52,866 bases of DNA. Source: Pinguiococcus pyrenoidosus (taxonomy: Eukaryota; Sar; Pinguiophyceae; Pinguiochrysidales; Pinguiochrysidaceae). The notes beneath the pieces were generated by a model. It was given only the letters and a program-made list of their open reading frames with translations, made no database searches and had not been told where the DNA came from. The stretch's first letter is position 1; each line of letters begins with the position of its first letter. The DNA is taken from the NCBI GenBank assembly GCA_019677205.1, contig JAAMXY010000625.1, positions 1 to 52,866 of the forward strand, given 5' to 3'. A program made the position numbers and the translations under genes. Positions 39,007 to 49,415 of the stretch are shown here, piece after piece.

Positions 39007-42000
39007 ATGGCCCGCCGCTCGGAAAGCGTTCAGGAGAAGGTCCATGAGGTGCTGAGCCGGTCCTTTGTGGGAAAGGGCGTGGGCCTGGAGGCGCCCAAGA
39101 CCCGTGATAGGAAGACCCACGCAGGGCTGTCTCCGTCCAGCCCGGCCTCTCGCCGAGCCGAACGGCGCCGCACGACGCTCTCGTCCCCTTCCCCGTCTAC
39201 AGCAGCGACGAAGCTACGGCGAGTGCCGAGACTTGCAGGGCAAGGCGGGGCCCGGAGCCCTTCCTCGCCTTCGACAGGGCAACGGGTCTTCCAAGGAGGG
39301 AGCAGAGTGAGCGTGGACGACAATCCTTGGCTTCTCGAAGCGGAAGCGGCGCTGTCTCGAGCCGCGAGCATCTACGACGAATGGCACGTGAAGTCACAGG
39401 GCGAAGATGCGGATCTCGGAAAGACACCTGCGCCGCGACCGTCCTTCTCGGAAGGTGGCTCACTGGCATCAGTACAATCCGGAACTGCCGTCACAAGGAG
39501 GGAGACGGTCAGATCGGCCCTCCAGTCCTTGCTGGAGTGGATTCGCGGCCTGCATGTGGACAGCGCGCCGCCGGCAGCGTCCAAGGTCGGCATGCAAAGC
39601 GACATGAGGCTCTTGGAAGAGAAGCTGCTCGATCTGCACACGACGCTAGCAACGCCTCAGGGGCAAGACGCTCTCGGCGGAACGGCAGACGAGCGCGAAG
39701 CTCGCTCGCACAGCAATCCGACACGTGCACGGAGTGGACGGCTATCCGATCTCGCGTCGGATAGCAACGCCTCGACGCCTTCGACCAGTGGCAATGCCGA
39801 CGCATCCCAAAAGTCTGGCGCTCCTACAACTTTGAGCAATAGGGCACAAGAGGCTAAGCTCGTCGACATGTCGATTCGTTCCCCTGAAATCGAGGAGCTG
39901 CTAGCCGAAGAAGTGCGTGGAGACGACCTGGCGGAAATCGTCTCTCGGCAGCGTCGACGTCTGGAGGAAATGGACGTGACGCATACCGTGAAGCTGCAAG
40001 ATCTGCGGAGCAGCTTGCGCGCCGTCCAGACGGACTACGGCGTCCTCGCAAAGGAGAACGCGCTGCTAGACTACAAGCTGCGCCTCATTGAGCAAGTGGA
40101 GCGCAACGAGGAGGTATTGCGAATCATCGCGTGGGGAGACGAAGCCGACGACGCCGCTCTCATGAAAAACATGAAAGAAGGCTATGCGCAGCGGATTCAC
40201 GAACTAAACGAGCAGCGACAAGCGCTGATGGACGAGCGCGATGCCTTGCGAAGCCGCCTGAAGCAGCAGGACGACACCATCACGGGAATGACCCAGCACA
40301 TCAACGAGCACCTGGGCGGCCGGGGTGGTCAGGACGGCGCCCATCTCGTTCGGCAACTGGCTGCCAAAGACGACGAGATCCGTGGCTACCAAGAGGCCCT
40401 CAGCCTGCGCACAAGGGAGCTCGAGAGTGCCGAGCAAGCGCTGCGGACGCAAGCACAGGTGGCGGCGTCAGCTGAGGCGGAGCACAACGCCAACGCCGAA
40501 AAGCTGCATCACAGTCTCGACGAGCAGAAGCTGCAGCTCGAGAGACTGACTGCGGAGAGAGCGCGAACAGAAAAAGATACGAGGGAGCTTCGGCAACAAC
40601 TCGCGCGGTTCAACGCCAAAGAGGCCTCCAAGTCTGGAGAGCCAAAGAACGAGGACCCTGATGCCACCGAAGCGGAAGAAGAAGCGCTACACGCGGAGCT
40701 TGCTAGCATTCGCCTCGAGAATCAAGAGCTTCGTGGGGCGGTCGCAGCTGCAACGCGGGAGACTCACGAACTGACGAAACGTCTGGCTATGAAAGAAGAA
40801 GAAGCGGCCAAAGTGGCAACGAAACCGCCGGTCCATGACGCAGGTTCTTCTCAGGTGCAGCCTGATGCCGCCTTGGAGGCCGAGCTCGCAGCCACTAGAT
40901 CTCGCGAGAGAGAGCTGAAGCAGAGAATGCTCTCGCTGTCTCAGCAGGCGGAGGAGGGGCGAGCAGCGCTGACGCAGGCCAACGAGGATCTGCTCGCCGC
41001 CAGGACGGATGCCGAGGAATCCTCGGCGCGCCTTGAGCACTTCTGGGCCAAGGCGCGAGCTCTGCAAGAGGCTTTGCCACTTCCAGAAAAGGATTTGTCT
41101 CTCGATTTGGAAGAGACGATTCAACAGGAGCTGGTAGCGACAATCCATCGCACCGTCGACGTTCTGCGCAAGAGTGAAGGCAAGGTGAACATCCTTCCAC
41201 AGCAGATAGGAAGCGCCACCGCGGCGATTCTAAGCGCTGCAGCGCAGATTCACAGTCGCGAAAGCCAACAAGCAGCGATACAAAGCTTGCAAGCCGAGGT
41301 GAAGCGCCTGGAAGAATCTCGCCAAGATGTCGTGAGAGATTGGGAGGTTGAGAGGCAGCGCGCAGCCAAGCTTGAAGCAGGGGCCCTCGGCACCAAAGAC
41401 GCGGTCGATGAGATCATGTGCCAAAGGAATCAAGCTCAAGCTCGGTACCAGGAGCTCTGCGATACCCTTGGATTGTCGGAACAGAAACGTGAGCTAGTAC
41501 ATGAAGAAGTCCTTCTCCTAGCGACTGAGCTACGGCTACGGGAGAGAGCCGAAGTGATTACGGTCCCTACGCAGACAACACCTCCCCCTCGAGAAGAGAA
41601 AGGAGTACAAGTGGGCCTCCCGGGCCGTTCCGATGAGCCGGAGGCCGTTCAAGCTGAAGACGATCATGGAGAAGAGCAGATTCGCCTCGAAGAGCTTGTC
41701 CAAGTAAACGAGGAACTGGAGCGTCAGCTCGGCGCCAAGGACGAGCATCTGAAGGCGTTGCAGGCGGAACTGGAAAAGGGTGGTTCTTCAGAGGATGGAT
41801 CGGGCAGTTCAGCCGAGAATGACGCTCTCCTTGCACAGTCTCAGCGAGAAGCGCGTGTGCTGCGGCGACAACTCGACGAAGCGAATGCCAAGCTTGAAGA
41901 CGCTGCCGTCAAGATCGGCACTCTTCAGCATTCCCACGCCGAGACCCTCGCCACTCTCCGCGCTACCGGAGATGCGTGGGGAGAGCCCCACAGCAGCAAG

Positions 42001-45000
42001 GGCGTGCACGAGGAGACACCTGAAGCAGTCGTCGAGTTGCCAAGGCGAAGAACGGGTCAGGCGCAACTGCAACAAACGCGGGAAGAGATCCTCAGGCAGC
42101 TCACCGGTTTGGTCGGGGAGACCTCCACTTCACAAGAAGGTGATCACGTCTCGGCCGAGATCGAGAAAGTGGGCGGAGTGGAAGGACCAGGCCAGGATGT
42201 TGAGGCCTTTGCGACGGAGGGCAGTGGGGGGAGAGAAGCGACATCGACGTCCTTCGTCGGTGGTGGCCGAACTACGTCTATGTCAGTACAGGAGGCCCCA
42301 ATGCGTAGCATGAGTAGAGAAGAAGAAGAAGGAGGAGGAGGAGGAGGAGGAGGCGGAGGAGGAGGAGGAGGCGGAGGAGTAGGAGGGGTGGGAGGAAGGG
42401 GAGAAGCAGGATATGAAGACGAAAGAAAACATGGACAACTCCGAGACGAGGAAGACGCTGATGGCAACGACTTTGTCAGGAAAGGATATTCGAATGCGGT
42501 GCCCAGCAATGATCATCAGACTACCGAAGGCGCACCAGAGACCCAAGGCGCGGTACTGGGCATCGCGGCTGCGGTTCCCACTCCAACAACGCCGGAATCT
42601 GATTCCGGCAACGATGTCGACGATCCAAGAGCGGCATCCGTCGACGCTACACCAGCCAACACCAATCAAGATGCTGTGCAGAGCGGCGAAGCGTCGCAAA
42701 GCCCGGCTCAACACAAAGCACCTTCGATCTTGGTTGAGAGTGCGAAGGAAGCACCGCCGCTGCCTTTTGCAGCGGCTTCGACGACTGCCGAAGAGCAGGG
42801 AATCGCGCAACCGATCAAGCAAAGCGTCTTGGACATGGAACAAGACTGCAACGTCAAGATCGGTGAAATCTCGCGTCGAGAAGCAGAAGCTGCATTGCAT
42901 GCAAAAATCACGGACGCAGCGAAAACTGCTCACCAGACCTCCCAAAAACCCAGGGAGCTGTCTGAGGAAGCTGCCGGTAGGATTCCGGCACCTCCATCAC
43001 GACCAAGGCGACAGGACGACGCCAGCGAGCTCGTAAGCCAAGTCTTGCAGGCTTTGTCGACGTCGACGCTGAGCCTCCCCCGGGCCACGACGCTGCTGGG
43101 GCAGGTGGTGCAGCGCCTGCAGCATCCAGCAGAGCTTTCCGAGCGCCATCGAAGAGCCCTGGATCTCGGCGTCGCCGGACTACGAGGCGCTCTACGTCGC
43201 TTCCCAGTCCAAGCGCAGGCAGCGTTGCTGCAGCAAGTCCGCCTGATCCAGCGGAAGTACGCCGTGCTTTCGGACTGGTCCAACGCGCTGTCGTCCTCGC
43301 CGAAGCACGCCGGACAGCTTCAGGCCACCGCCGAAGTCCAAGGCATCCAGCAAGACGAGCTGCAGGAATCCATTGCGGACTGCGGCGCGTGGAGAGCCGC
43401 TTTGTATCTTTCCACCGGAGACATCGACACCGAGCTGGACGTCGACGTCTGGCCGGCCGAGCAGCAGCTGGAGATCCTCAAGGAAAGTCGCACGTTCCTT
43501 AGTCGGCAGCTGCAGCAGCTCGCTCGCCTAAGAAGGGTAGACAATCAGGCAGCTGCACGTGTGGATGAGCTGGAGAATCTGCTGCACACCGCGGAGCGGG
43601 AGCGGCGTGAGATGCAGCAGAAGCTCACAAGGTTGGAAAGCGAAGCGGCTCGAAAGGATAGCCACCCTACGGATGAGCAGCAGGCGAACTACGAAGAGCG
43701 TCTCGCTGTTACAGGGGCTCTCCTGGAGCAAGCACGAGAAAGTCAGAAACGAGCCGAGGCAGAACTGGAGGAGGCGAGGGCAAAGCTTCAAGAAGCAGAG
43801 CAGACCGCCAAGAAGCGGCGGTACCCAAAGCGTCGCAACATCGCAGAAGACACCTCTTACGAGCCGGAAGATGCCGAGTTCGAAGACGCGGATGGGATCT
43901 GGTTCCCGACGCAAAAGTTCATGAGCTCCATCGCCGGGCAGAGGGCGGCACGACGAGATGCAAAGCTCCTCAAGGCTCTCAACGCTAAGCTGGAGGGTCT
44001 GCTCTTGCGCCTGCAGGCAGAGATGCGCAGCGCGCTCGAGTACTTCCTGAGCGAGTTCCTCGCGCAGATGGACAAGTTTGCCGGCATGCTGGATCAGCTC
44101 AGTATTCCCTCGGAGCACGAGGAGCCCGTGCGAAGGGCCTTCGAGTTGATTGCAGGGCCCCAGACCGGCGCTGCGGATCCTTCGGTGCGCATCGCCAACG
44201 CGCTCGCACCTGTTCCGACGGAGCCCAAGGCGGAGGTGGATGCCGTACAAAGGCTTGTGGAAGGCTCGAGAATTGCGTTCGATCGATGCGTCCACGAGCT
44301 CGCACGAGCTGGCGACGCATTGACGGGCAAGGCCAGCGTGCTGGTGGACTACATGACCAAGCAGCTCGCTCTCAAGGAAACCGAGGCAGAGGCGCAGGGG
44401 AATCGTATCGCTGCCTTGCATAAGCGCCTGTGGACAATCAAAAGAGCACTGCGGGCAGATGACAAGGTGGCGGCACTGATGGAGAAGGTTGATGCGCTTG
44501 CACAGGAGAGGGATTTGCTGCGATCCGACCCCGAGAAGCCGTCTCCGCAGGCGGCGTCGTCGGAGGCCTTTTTGGAGCATCTCGAGCACCTGGTCCAGAA
44601 AGAGCAGCAGCTGATCAAGGCGATCTCGAGCTTCGCGATGCGGAAGCTCACGCTGGATCGGCAGCTTCTTGACATCGAAAGGCGACGATCTCAAGACGCG
44701 CATGATGAGCAGGAGGAGAAAGCGCTCGCGTTCCGCTTGCGGAGACTGAAGCTGCAGTCGAGGAATCTTACGGAGAGGTGGGCGGCAGTGAAGTGGGAGC
44801 GTTCGCGGGTGTCACAGCAAATTGTAAACCTCTTCTGGCGCATCGATCGCATCATGCAGCTGGTCTTCCAAGGAAGTTCCTTCCGACGCCTCGCCTTTTG
44901 GGCGAAAGCCGTCAGTTCCAGGGTATCGAAGGAGCAAAGGGAGGCGTCGGTAGTGGGCACGTGGGGCCACAAGACAAGCCTCGATGCTACCGTCCTCGCG

Positions 45001-45657
45001 CCGACGGAGGCCATCGAACGGCATGTCGAGCAGCAGTATCCTGCGGTTGCTGAGAGGTACTGCTCGTCCCCGCTCATTCGAGTTTTGGTGGAGCAGCAGC
45101 GGAAGCAGATGGCAACGCTGGATGGTCACCAGATGCCTACGCTGGACGGTCAACAGATGTCTGACGATCAGAGTTACGTGTTGGAAACGGCACATGCCGA
45201 CGACGAGTCCTCGCTCCCGACCATCTCTTCTGCGCGAAGCAGGGCTGGTCGAAGGCAGCACGCGTCCTTTGAACACTTGCGGCGGATGGAGAGGCAAGGG
45301 AGTTGGTCAACTTGGGCCGGTGCCGGCAAGACCGACTCGAGCGACGACGAGAACACCGCCGCAACCATGGACGTGCCCTCCCAAACCCGTCGGCCGCTGC
45401 GGTCCTTCCCGTCAAGGCGGATGCCCCGGCGTCCGCCAACGACTCCGCAGCCGGACGTGCTGGATCTGCACATTCCATTCCTCGGCATCCTCCGTTCGTC
45501 CGTGCTGGAGAAGCGCAGCCACATGAAGCGCCTGAAGCGGATCGAGAAGCCTCCCGAGCAGACGCTTCTCATCAGCCGTGCGGCCGTGTCGCAGCCCATT
45601 CGGGGGCGTCAGCCGCAGCGTCGCCCGCAGCGCCGACCGATTGCAAACAAGCAGTGA
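39007..45657 (+). CDS. Very large coiled-coil protein, unknown function
   Basis: Single uninterrupted exon, 2216 aa, ATG at 39007. Residues 1-290 are basic, Ser/Pro-rich and disordered. Long heptad coiled coils span about 290-1000, followed by a disordered region with a poly-Glu/poly-Gly run at about 1099-1125 (coded by GGA repeats). A second, more conserved-looking half from about 1340 mixes coiled coil with helical blocks (SNALSSSPKHAGQLQ; RYPKRRNIAEDTSYEPEDAEFEDADG; MDKFAGMLDQLS). There is a short duplication MATLDGHQ/MPTLDGQQ at about 2036-2051. The C-terminus is very basic with a defined segment, VLDLHIPFLGILRSSVLEKRSHMKRL read in two parts. I do not recognise the family. Size and composition suit a basal-body, flagellar rootlet, Golgi tether or cytoskeletal scaffold. 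An alternative first exon at 38730 is possible. Confidence 0.7.
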   Translation: MARRSESVQEKVHEVLSRSFVGKGVGLEAPKTRDRKTHAGLSPSSPASRRAERRRTTLSSPSPSTAATKLRRVPRLAGQGGARSPSSPSTGQRVFQGGSRVSVDDNPWLLEAEAALSRAASIYDEWHVKSQGEDADLGKTPAPRPSFSEGGSLASVQSGTAVTRRETVRSALQSLLEWIRGLHVDSAPPAASKVGMQSDMRLLEEKLLDLHTTLATPQGQDALGGTADEREARSHSNPTRARSGRLSDLASDSNASTPSTSGNADASQKSGAPTTLSNRAQEAKLVDMSIRSPEIEELLAEEVRGDDLAEIVSRQRRRLEEMDVTHTVKLQDLRSSLRAVQTDYGVLAKENALLDYKLRLIEQVERNEEVLRIIAWGDEADDAALMKNMKEGYAQRIHELNEQRQALMDERDALRSRLKQQDDTITGMTQHINEHLGGRGGQDGAHLVRQLAAKDDEIRGYQEALSLRTRELESAEQALRTQAQVAASAEAEHNANAEKLHHSLDEQKLQLERLTAERARTEKDTRELRQQLARFNAKEASKSGEPKNEDPDATEAEEEALHAELASIRLENQELRGAVAAATRETHELTKRLAMKEEEAAKVATKPPVHDAGSSQVQPDAALEAELAATRSRERELKQRMLSLSQQAEEGRAALTQANEDLLAARTDAEESSARLEHFWAKARALQEALPLPEKDLSLDLEETIQQELVATIHRTVDVLRKSEGKVNILPQQIGSATAAILSAAAQIHSRESQQAAIQSLQAEVKRLEESRQDVVRDWEVERQRAAKLEAGALGTKDAVDEIMCQRNQAQARYQELCDTLGLSEQKRELVHEEVLLLATELRLRERAEVITVPTQTTPPPREEKGVQVGLPGRSDEPEAVQAEDDHGEEQIRLEELVQVNEELERQLGAKDEHLKALQAELEKGGSSEDGSGSSAENDALLAQSQREARVLRRQLDEANAKLEDAAVKIGTLQHSHAETLATLRATGDAWGEPHSSKGVHEETPEAVVELPRRRTGQAQLQQTREEILRQLTGLVGETSTSQEGDHVSAEIEKVGGVEGPGQDVEAFATEGSGGREATSTSFVGGGRTTSMSVQEAPMRSMSREEEEGGGGGGGGGGGGGGGGVGGVGGRGEAGYEDERKHGQLRDEEDADGNDFVRKGYSNAVPSNDHQTTEGAPETQGAVLGIAAAVPTPTTPESDSGNDVDDPRAASVDATPANTNQDAVQSGEASQSPAQHKAPSILVESAKEAPPLPFAAASTTAEEQGIAQPIKQSVLDMEQDCNVKIGEISRREAEAALHAKITDAAKTAHQTSQKPRELSEEAAGRIPAPPSRPRRQDDASELVSQVLQALSTSTLSLPRATTLLGQVVQRLQHPAELSERHRRALDLGVAGLRGALRRFPVQAQAALLQQVRLIQRKYAVLSDWSNALSSSPKHAGQLQATAEVQGIQQDELQESIADCGAWRAALYLSTGDIDTELDVDVWPAEQQLEILKESRTFLSRQLQQLARLRRVDNQAAARVDELENLLHTAERERREMQQKLTRLESEAARKDSHPTDEQQANYEERLAVTGALLEQARESQKRAEAELEEARAKLQEAEQTAKKRRYPKRRNIAEDTSYEPEDAEFEDADGIWFPTQKFMSSIAGQRAARRDAKLLKALNAKLEGLLLRLQAEMRSALEYFLSEFLAQMDKFAGMLDQLSIPSEHEEPVRRAFELIAGPQTGAADPSVRIANALAPVPTEPKAEVDAVQRLVEGSRIAFDRCVHELARAGDALTGKASVLVDYMTKQLALKETEAEAQGNRIAALHKRLWTIKRALRADDKVAALMEKVDALAQERDLLRSDPEKPSPQAASSEAFLEHLEHLVQKEQQLIKAISSFAMRKLTLDRQLLDIERRRSQDAHDEQEEKALAFRLRRLKLQSRNLTERWAAVKWERSRVSQQIVNLFWRIDRIMQLVFQGSSFRRLAFWAKAVSSRVSKEQREASVVGTWGHKTSLDATVLAPTEAIERHVEQQYPAVAERYCSSPLIRVLVEQQRKQMATLDGHQMPTLDGQQMSDDQSYVLETAHADDESSLPTISSARSRAGRRQHASFEHLRRMERQGSWSTWAGAGKTDSSDDENTAATMDVPSQTRRPLRSFPSRRMPRRPPTTPQPDVLDLHIPFLGILRSSVLEKRSHMKRLKRIEKPPEQTLLISRAAVSQPIRGRQPQRRPQRRPIANKQ
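42325..42400. repeat. (GGA)n coding repeat (poly-Gly)
   Basis: About 20 GGA/GGC triplets after a short GAA run. Read in frame it gives Glu4 then about 16 Gly, then a GVGGVGG tail, in the presumed hinge between the two coiled-coil halves of the large protein. Confidence 0.9.
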
Positions 45658-45779
45658 CTGCAGAGCTATGCGACCTCCACTTCACACCATATCAAAGGAC
45701 CAGAGACAGCGCAGGAAGCAGAGCAAGAAGCGAGCTTGGTTCGTCTGCCTAGGAAATCTCCAAAGCCGCCTGCGCGTGC

Positions 45780-46224
45780 TTAATAGTCCGCCTCGCCGCC
45801 GCCGAACATGTCCATACCGCCTCCGAGGTCAATCTCCTCCTCCGGCTCCGGCTCCGGCTCCGGCTCTGCCTCCGCTGCTGCTGCTCCTCCTCCTGCCGCC
45901 GCATCGCCGCCACCGCCTCCAGCGGCCGCCCCGGCGGCCATGACGGCGGATCCCATGGTCTCTACCAAGCGCGTCTTGCCCGCCAGCATCAGCTCCGCGA
46001 CGTCCTGTCGCAAGAGATTGTTAGCACCAGGCCATCGCCATTCCAAGCGAAGGTAAGAGGCGAAGAAGGCGTCTCACCTTGCCCTCCAAATCGCCCAACA
46101 TCTTCGTCAAGGACTCTTCGTCCGCCTCTCCGCCGGCCGCGGTGATGATGGCCGTGACGTCCTCGGCAGACGGGGTGGCGTTGCCGCCCAGGACTGCCAA
46201 GATGTACGCGGCGATGTGTTTCAT
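45780..46224 (-). CDS. RPLP2: 60S acidic ribosomal protein P2
   Basis: Two exons, complement(join(45780..46004,46078..46224)), 123 aa, with a 73-bp intron (GTGAGA...CGACAG, phase 0). The N-terminal dimerisation domain is clear: MKHIAAYILAVLGGN, PSAEDVTAIITAAGGEAD, LTKMLGDLEGKDVAELM. An Ala/Gly-rich hinge and an acidic EPEPEPEPEEE segment follow. The protein ends DLGGGMDMFGGGEADY. Most eukaryotic P1/P2 and P0 proteins end in a near-invariant SDDDMGFGLFD tail that contacts elongation factors; here the Phe is kept but the rest differs. The protein forms the lateral stalk with P0 and P1. The gene ends 122 bp from the stop of the coiled-coil gene. Confidence 0.88.
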
Positions 46225-46544
46225 ACTGGCGACGCGGTGCTCCGGACCTCTCTACGTAGCCTTCGGCTTAGGGTTACGGGCAGTGGCCTTAGAATTGGGA
46301 TCCAGTAGATTTATCAGAATTCAGATGCATTTTGTACTATTCAAATATTGTTCAAATACGCCTAACAAGAGATCTTCATTGGATGAAGTTGTAGACTTTG
46401 GAGAAGTTGTGCGAATATGAAGCAGGCTCAGTAAGCAAAGGGTTTGTTGGGAATGTCTTCAAGTCGCTTTGGCCCTTTTGCCCCCATTTTCACAACTTCA
46501 CATACGCTTTTGGCGCCATTTTGGCGCCGATTTTGACTCCGAAA
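46225..46544. promoter_or_regulatory. Divergent promoter region, P2 / TPR-methyltransferase
   Basis: 320 bp. Two tandem TTTTGGCGCC elements (E2F-type consensus) lie at 46508-46517 and 46519-46528, about 17-37 bases before the plastid-protein ATG. An AT-rich patch lies at about 46305-46365. The frame open through here has no ATG and is not counted as coding. Confidence 0.4.
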
Positions 46545-49127
46545 ATGCGGAAAACGCTGCCCTTTGCCCTGGCCATACTCCTCACGCTCTTGGCACGGGG
46601 CAAAAGCTTCACTGCGCATGGGCGCGTGGCGCAAGCGGCGCGCCGCTCCAGGCCATGGGCGCTGTTCATGAGTAGCGCCACGCCAGAAGCGGCGACTCGC
46701 CACTTTCCGTCGCCGGTTTTGGGCGCGCGCGATCTGGAGCTCTTCTTGAGAGATTTTGAGCACCTGAGGCGAGCGGACGCCAAGCAGTTCGTCGTGGCGT
46801 CCGAAGATCCCAGCGGCCAAGTCCGGAACTACGCGGTTCTGGCACAGCGGAATCAGGACGAAAACGGCAAAAAAGTGCGTAGCTCTCTCAGAGCCCGTTA
46901 TCGTGCATCATTTATTCTAAAGCATTCCTGTACTGATGCATCTGTGCAAACACTGGGGCGCTTCAAGATCAGCTCTTGGTGGGCGGCGGACTTCGATCTC
47001 ATCGGCCTTCGCACCACCGGCGCCAAGCTGGACGAGACTGGCGCCATCGTGCTGGATGCTTCGGATGCGGATGCGGCGAAGGAGACCCAGGCGGTTCTCT
47101 ACGCCGCCTTGGAGCTGCTGCTCAGCAGCGGTTGCCGTCCGCACCAGTTTCGCCTGCGCGCCGAAGGCGCTGCGGAGCAGGAGGCCCTCCGCAACATGGG
47201 ATTCTCCGCGATGGCCGGTGACGACGCCGCGGATGTCCGCGCGAATCCGGCCGTGATGGTGGAAGCTATCGGCGCGCTGCTGAGTGACGATGCGGAGGAG
47301 GATGCGTTGCTTCACGCGAGCGCGCACAACATTCGCGGGCGGCTGCAGCACGCGGCTCGCGATCCGGCCGCGGCGATAGGGTCCTACACAGAGGCACTGC
47401 AGCTTCTCAACCGAGCGAATGTCACGATCGACGCCAGCAGCGGCGTTGCCCTGAAGGCCATGGACCAGCGGTCGGCGCTGGTGTGGCTCAACATGGGCAG
47501 TGCCTACGCGGCTCAAGAAGATTCGAATGTGAACCTGGCGGCCGGCGCTTGGCAAAGGAGCATCGAGCTGGGCCCAGAGGGCTTCGCGCTGCCCTATTTC
47601 AAGCTTGGCCAGCTATACCTGTCGCAAGAGGGTGTGCAGGGCGGCAAGAAGAAGCACGAAGGTATGTTTATTTTGGGGCCCATGATCGAGGTGCATCTCC
47701 AAGGTTTTTGCTCCAAGTGGGTTTCTCATCGAAGGTGGTGGCCTGCCTTTTCTTCACTAGGCGCTGGCCAGAACGCAGTTCAGTGCTTTCGATACTTCTG
47801 CACCACGGACGACGGACCCAACAATACCGACGCGCTGACAGCCTTGGGCAACGCGTATGTGTACCTGCTGGAGCCTGAGAATGCCGTTGAAGCGTATCAA
47901 AAGGCGCTGGAAGTTGACGCCTCCTTGTGGAACGTGCAGCTGAATCTGGCGCAGGCTCATGTGCAGCTCCAGGATTTCGATAAGGCCGTCGAAGCACTGG
48001 AGAGTGCAGTAGCGTATGGAGGCGAGGTAAGAGGCCAGGCCGTGATGACAGGCTCATATGAGCCCCAGCTGTCATCGTCCTCCGTTTCTGATCGTCTTCG
48101 TCCGATTCCTTTTCTCATCTTTTTCTCTACTCTTTCTCTTTGTTTCTTCTCTTTTCTCTCCCTCCTTTTCGACCTTAGGAGAATGTGCCCCAAGCAGTGC
48201 ACATGCTCACCGCGCTGCGAGGGAAGACGGCGGAAGCAAGAGATGTCCCGGCGCGGGCTTCGAAGGAGTACCTCCTCCGCCTTTTTGACGACGTCTACGC
48301 CGGATCGTTCGACGGCATGATGAGAAAGAGGATCTACGCGGCGCCAAGGTGCGTAAAGCTGGCGGCGGAGGCACGCGAGCGTCTTCCATCTATTTCTTAT
48401 AGCCCGCTTGATGCTGTCCGCAGAATCATGAGGAGCGTCGTTCGGGAAGTGTTCAATAGTACGGAGTTTGCAGAACTTCCACCAGGTATCGATGCCTTGG
48501 TTGCTCCTGTGCAGCATAATACATCGGAAGCATGCAGCATGGTCTGACGCTTTGATGACTCGACTCGCAGGTGTGAAGGAAATGAACAACAATAGCGTGT
48601 TGCCCTGGATCACGGGCTCGCTCCGGATTCTCGATCTGGGCTGCGGCACCGGGCTGACTGCCGCGTGGCTCCGGGACTACGCCGAGACGCTCGTTGGCGT
48701 CGATCTCAGCCCAAGCATGCTTCGCAAGGCAACCTCCAGGGAGGTCTTCGACACGGTGGTGCAGGATGACGTAGAGAGCTACTTGACGACATACGAGGGA
48801 CCCGACTTTGACGTGGTCTCCGCTTCGTTGCTGTCCCTGTACCTCGGCGACCTTGACGGTGTGTTGAAGGGTAGTGCAGCAGTCTTGCGACCCGGGGGGC
48901 TTCTGGTGTTTACGATAGATACGGCGGAGAGTGGAGCGGGCGCGGGAGGATACACGCTGACAGAAGAGGGCACGTACGCGCACGACGTGGAGTACGTCAG
49001 GAAGGCGATCGAGACCGCGGGACTGGAGATTGTAGAAGGAGAGACGCGGAAATTCGCCTCTCGGCTGGTGCGCGGCGATCCGCAGCCGGGGCACATCTTC
49101 GCTGCGCGTGTACCCAAGAGTGGCTAG
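46545..49127 (+). CDS. Plastid-targeted TPR plus SAM-dependent methyltransferase
   Basis: Six exons, join(46545..46874,46968..47661,47761..48026,48179..48348,48424..48485,48571..49127), about 692 aa. The acceptor of intron 1 could instead be at 46922, adding 15 residues. The start is chosen because it gives an ER signal peptide (LPFALAILLTLLARGKS) followed by Phe and a basic, Ala-rich transit stretch. The middle has tetratricopeptide repeats (ALVWLNMGSAYAAQEDS, ALTALGNAYVYLLEPENAVEAYQKAL, NLAQAHVQLQDFDKAVEAL). After a FDDVYAGSFDGMMRKRIYAAP linker typical of TPR-methyltransferases comes a class I domain with LRILDLGCGTG (motif I), LVGVDLS, DFDVVSASLL and LRPGGLLVFT. The linker motif before the domain matches bacterial TPR-methyltransferase proteins, suggesting a protein or quinone-like substrate, unknown here. 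Confidence 0.8.
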
Positions 49128-49415
49128 TAGACCTGGACCGTGCGCGCAAAGCGAATCAAGAGCAAGCAAACCAAGTGGTGGCATCCATCCGCGCCTGCCT
49201 GTTGCCGCCATGTGGATGGATCTGCCATGCTCGACGATATATGCCCCTCCCCCTCAAGCAAATCACCGTCGCTCGGCTGCTTCAAGGTTGCGGTGCTGCA
49301 CAAGTGGCACAGGTCGCGAAGACCGTGGGAGCCACCGAGGCACAGGAAGATTGGGAAGGGCGAGAAGCAGAGAGGAACTGGAAGCCAGCAGCAGCGACGT
49401 CTAGCAAAACGGCTT

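Noticed and set aside
46398-46544. Upstream extension of the TPR-methyltransferase frame
   Set aside because: No ATG before 46545, and starting there gives a clean signal peptide with Phe at the cleavage site.
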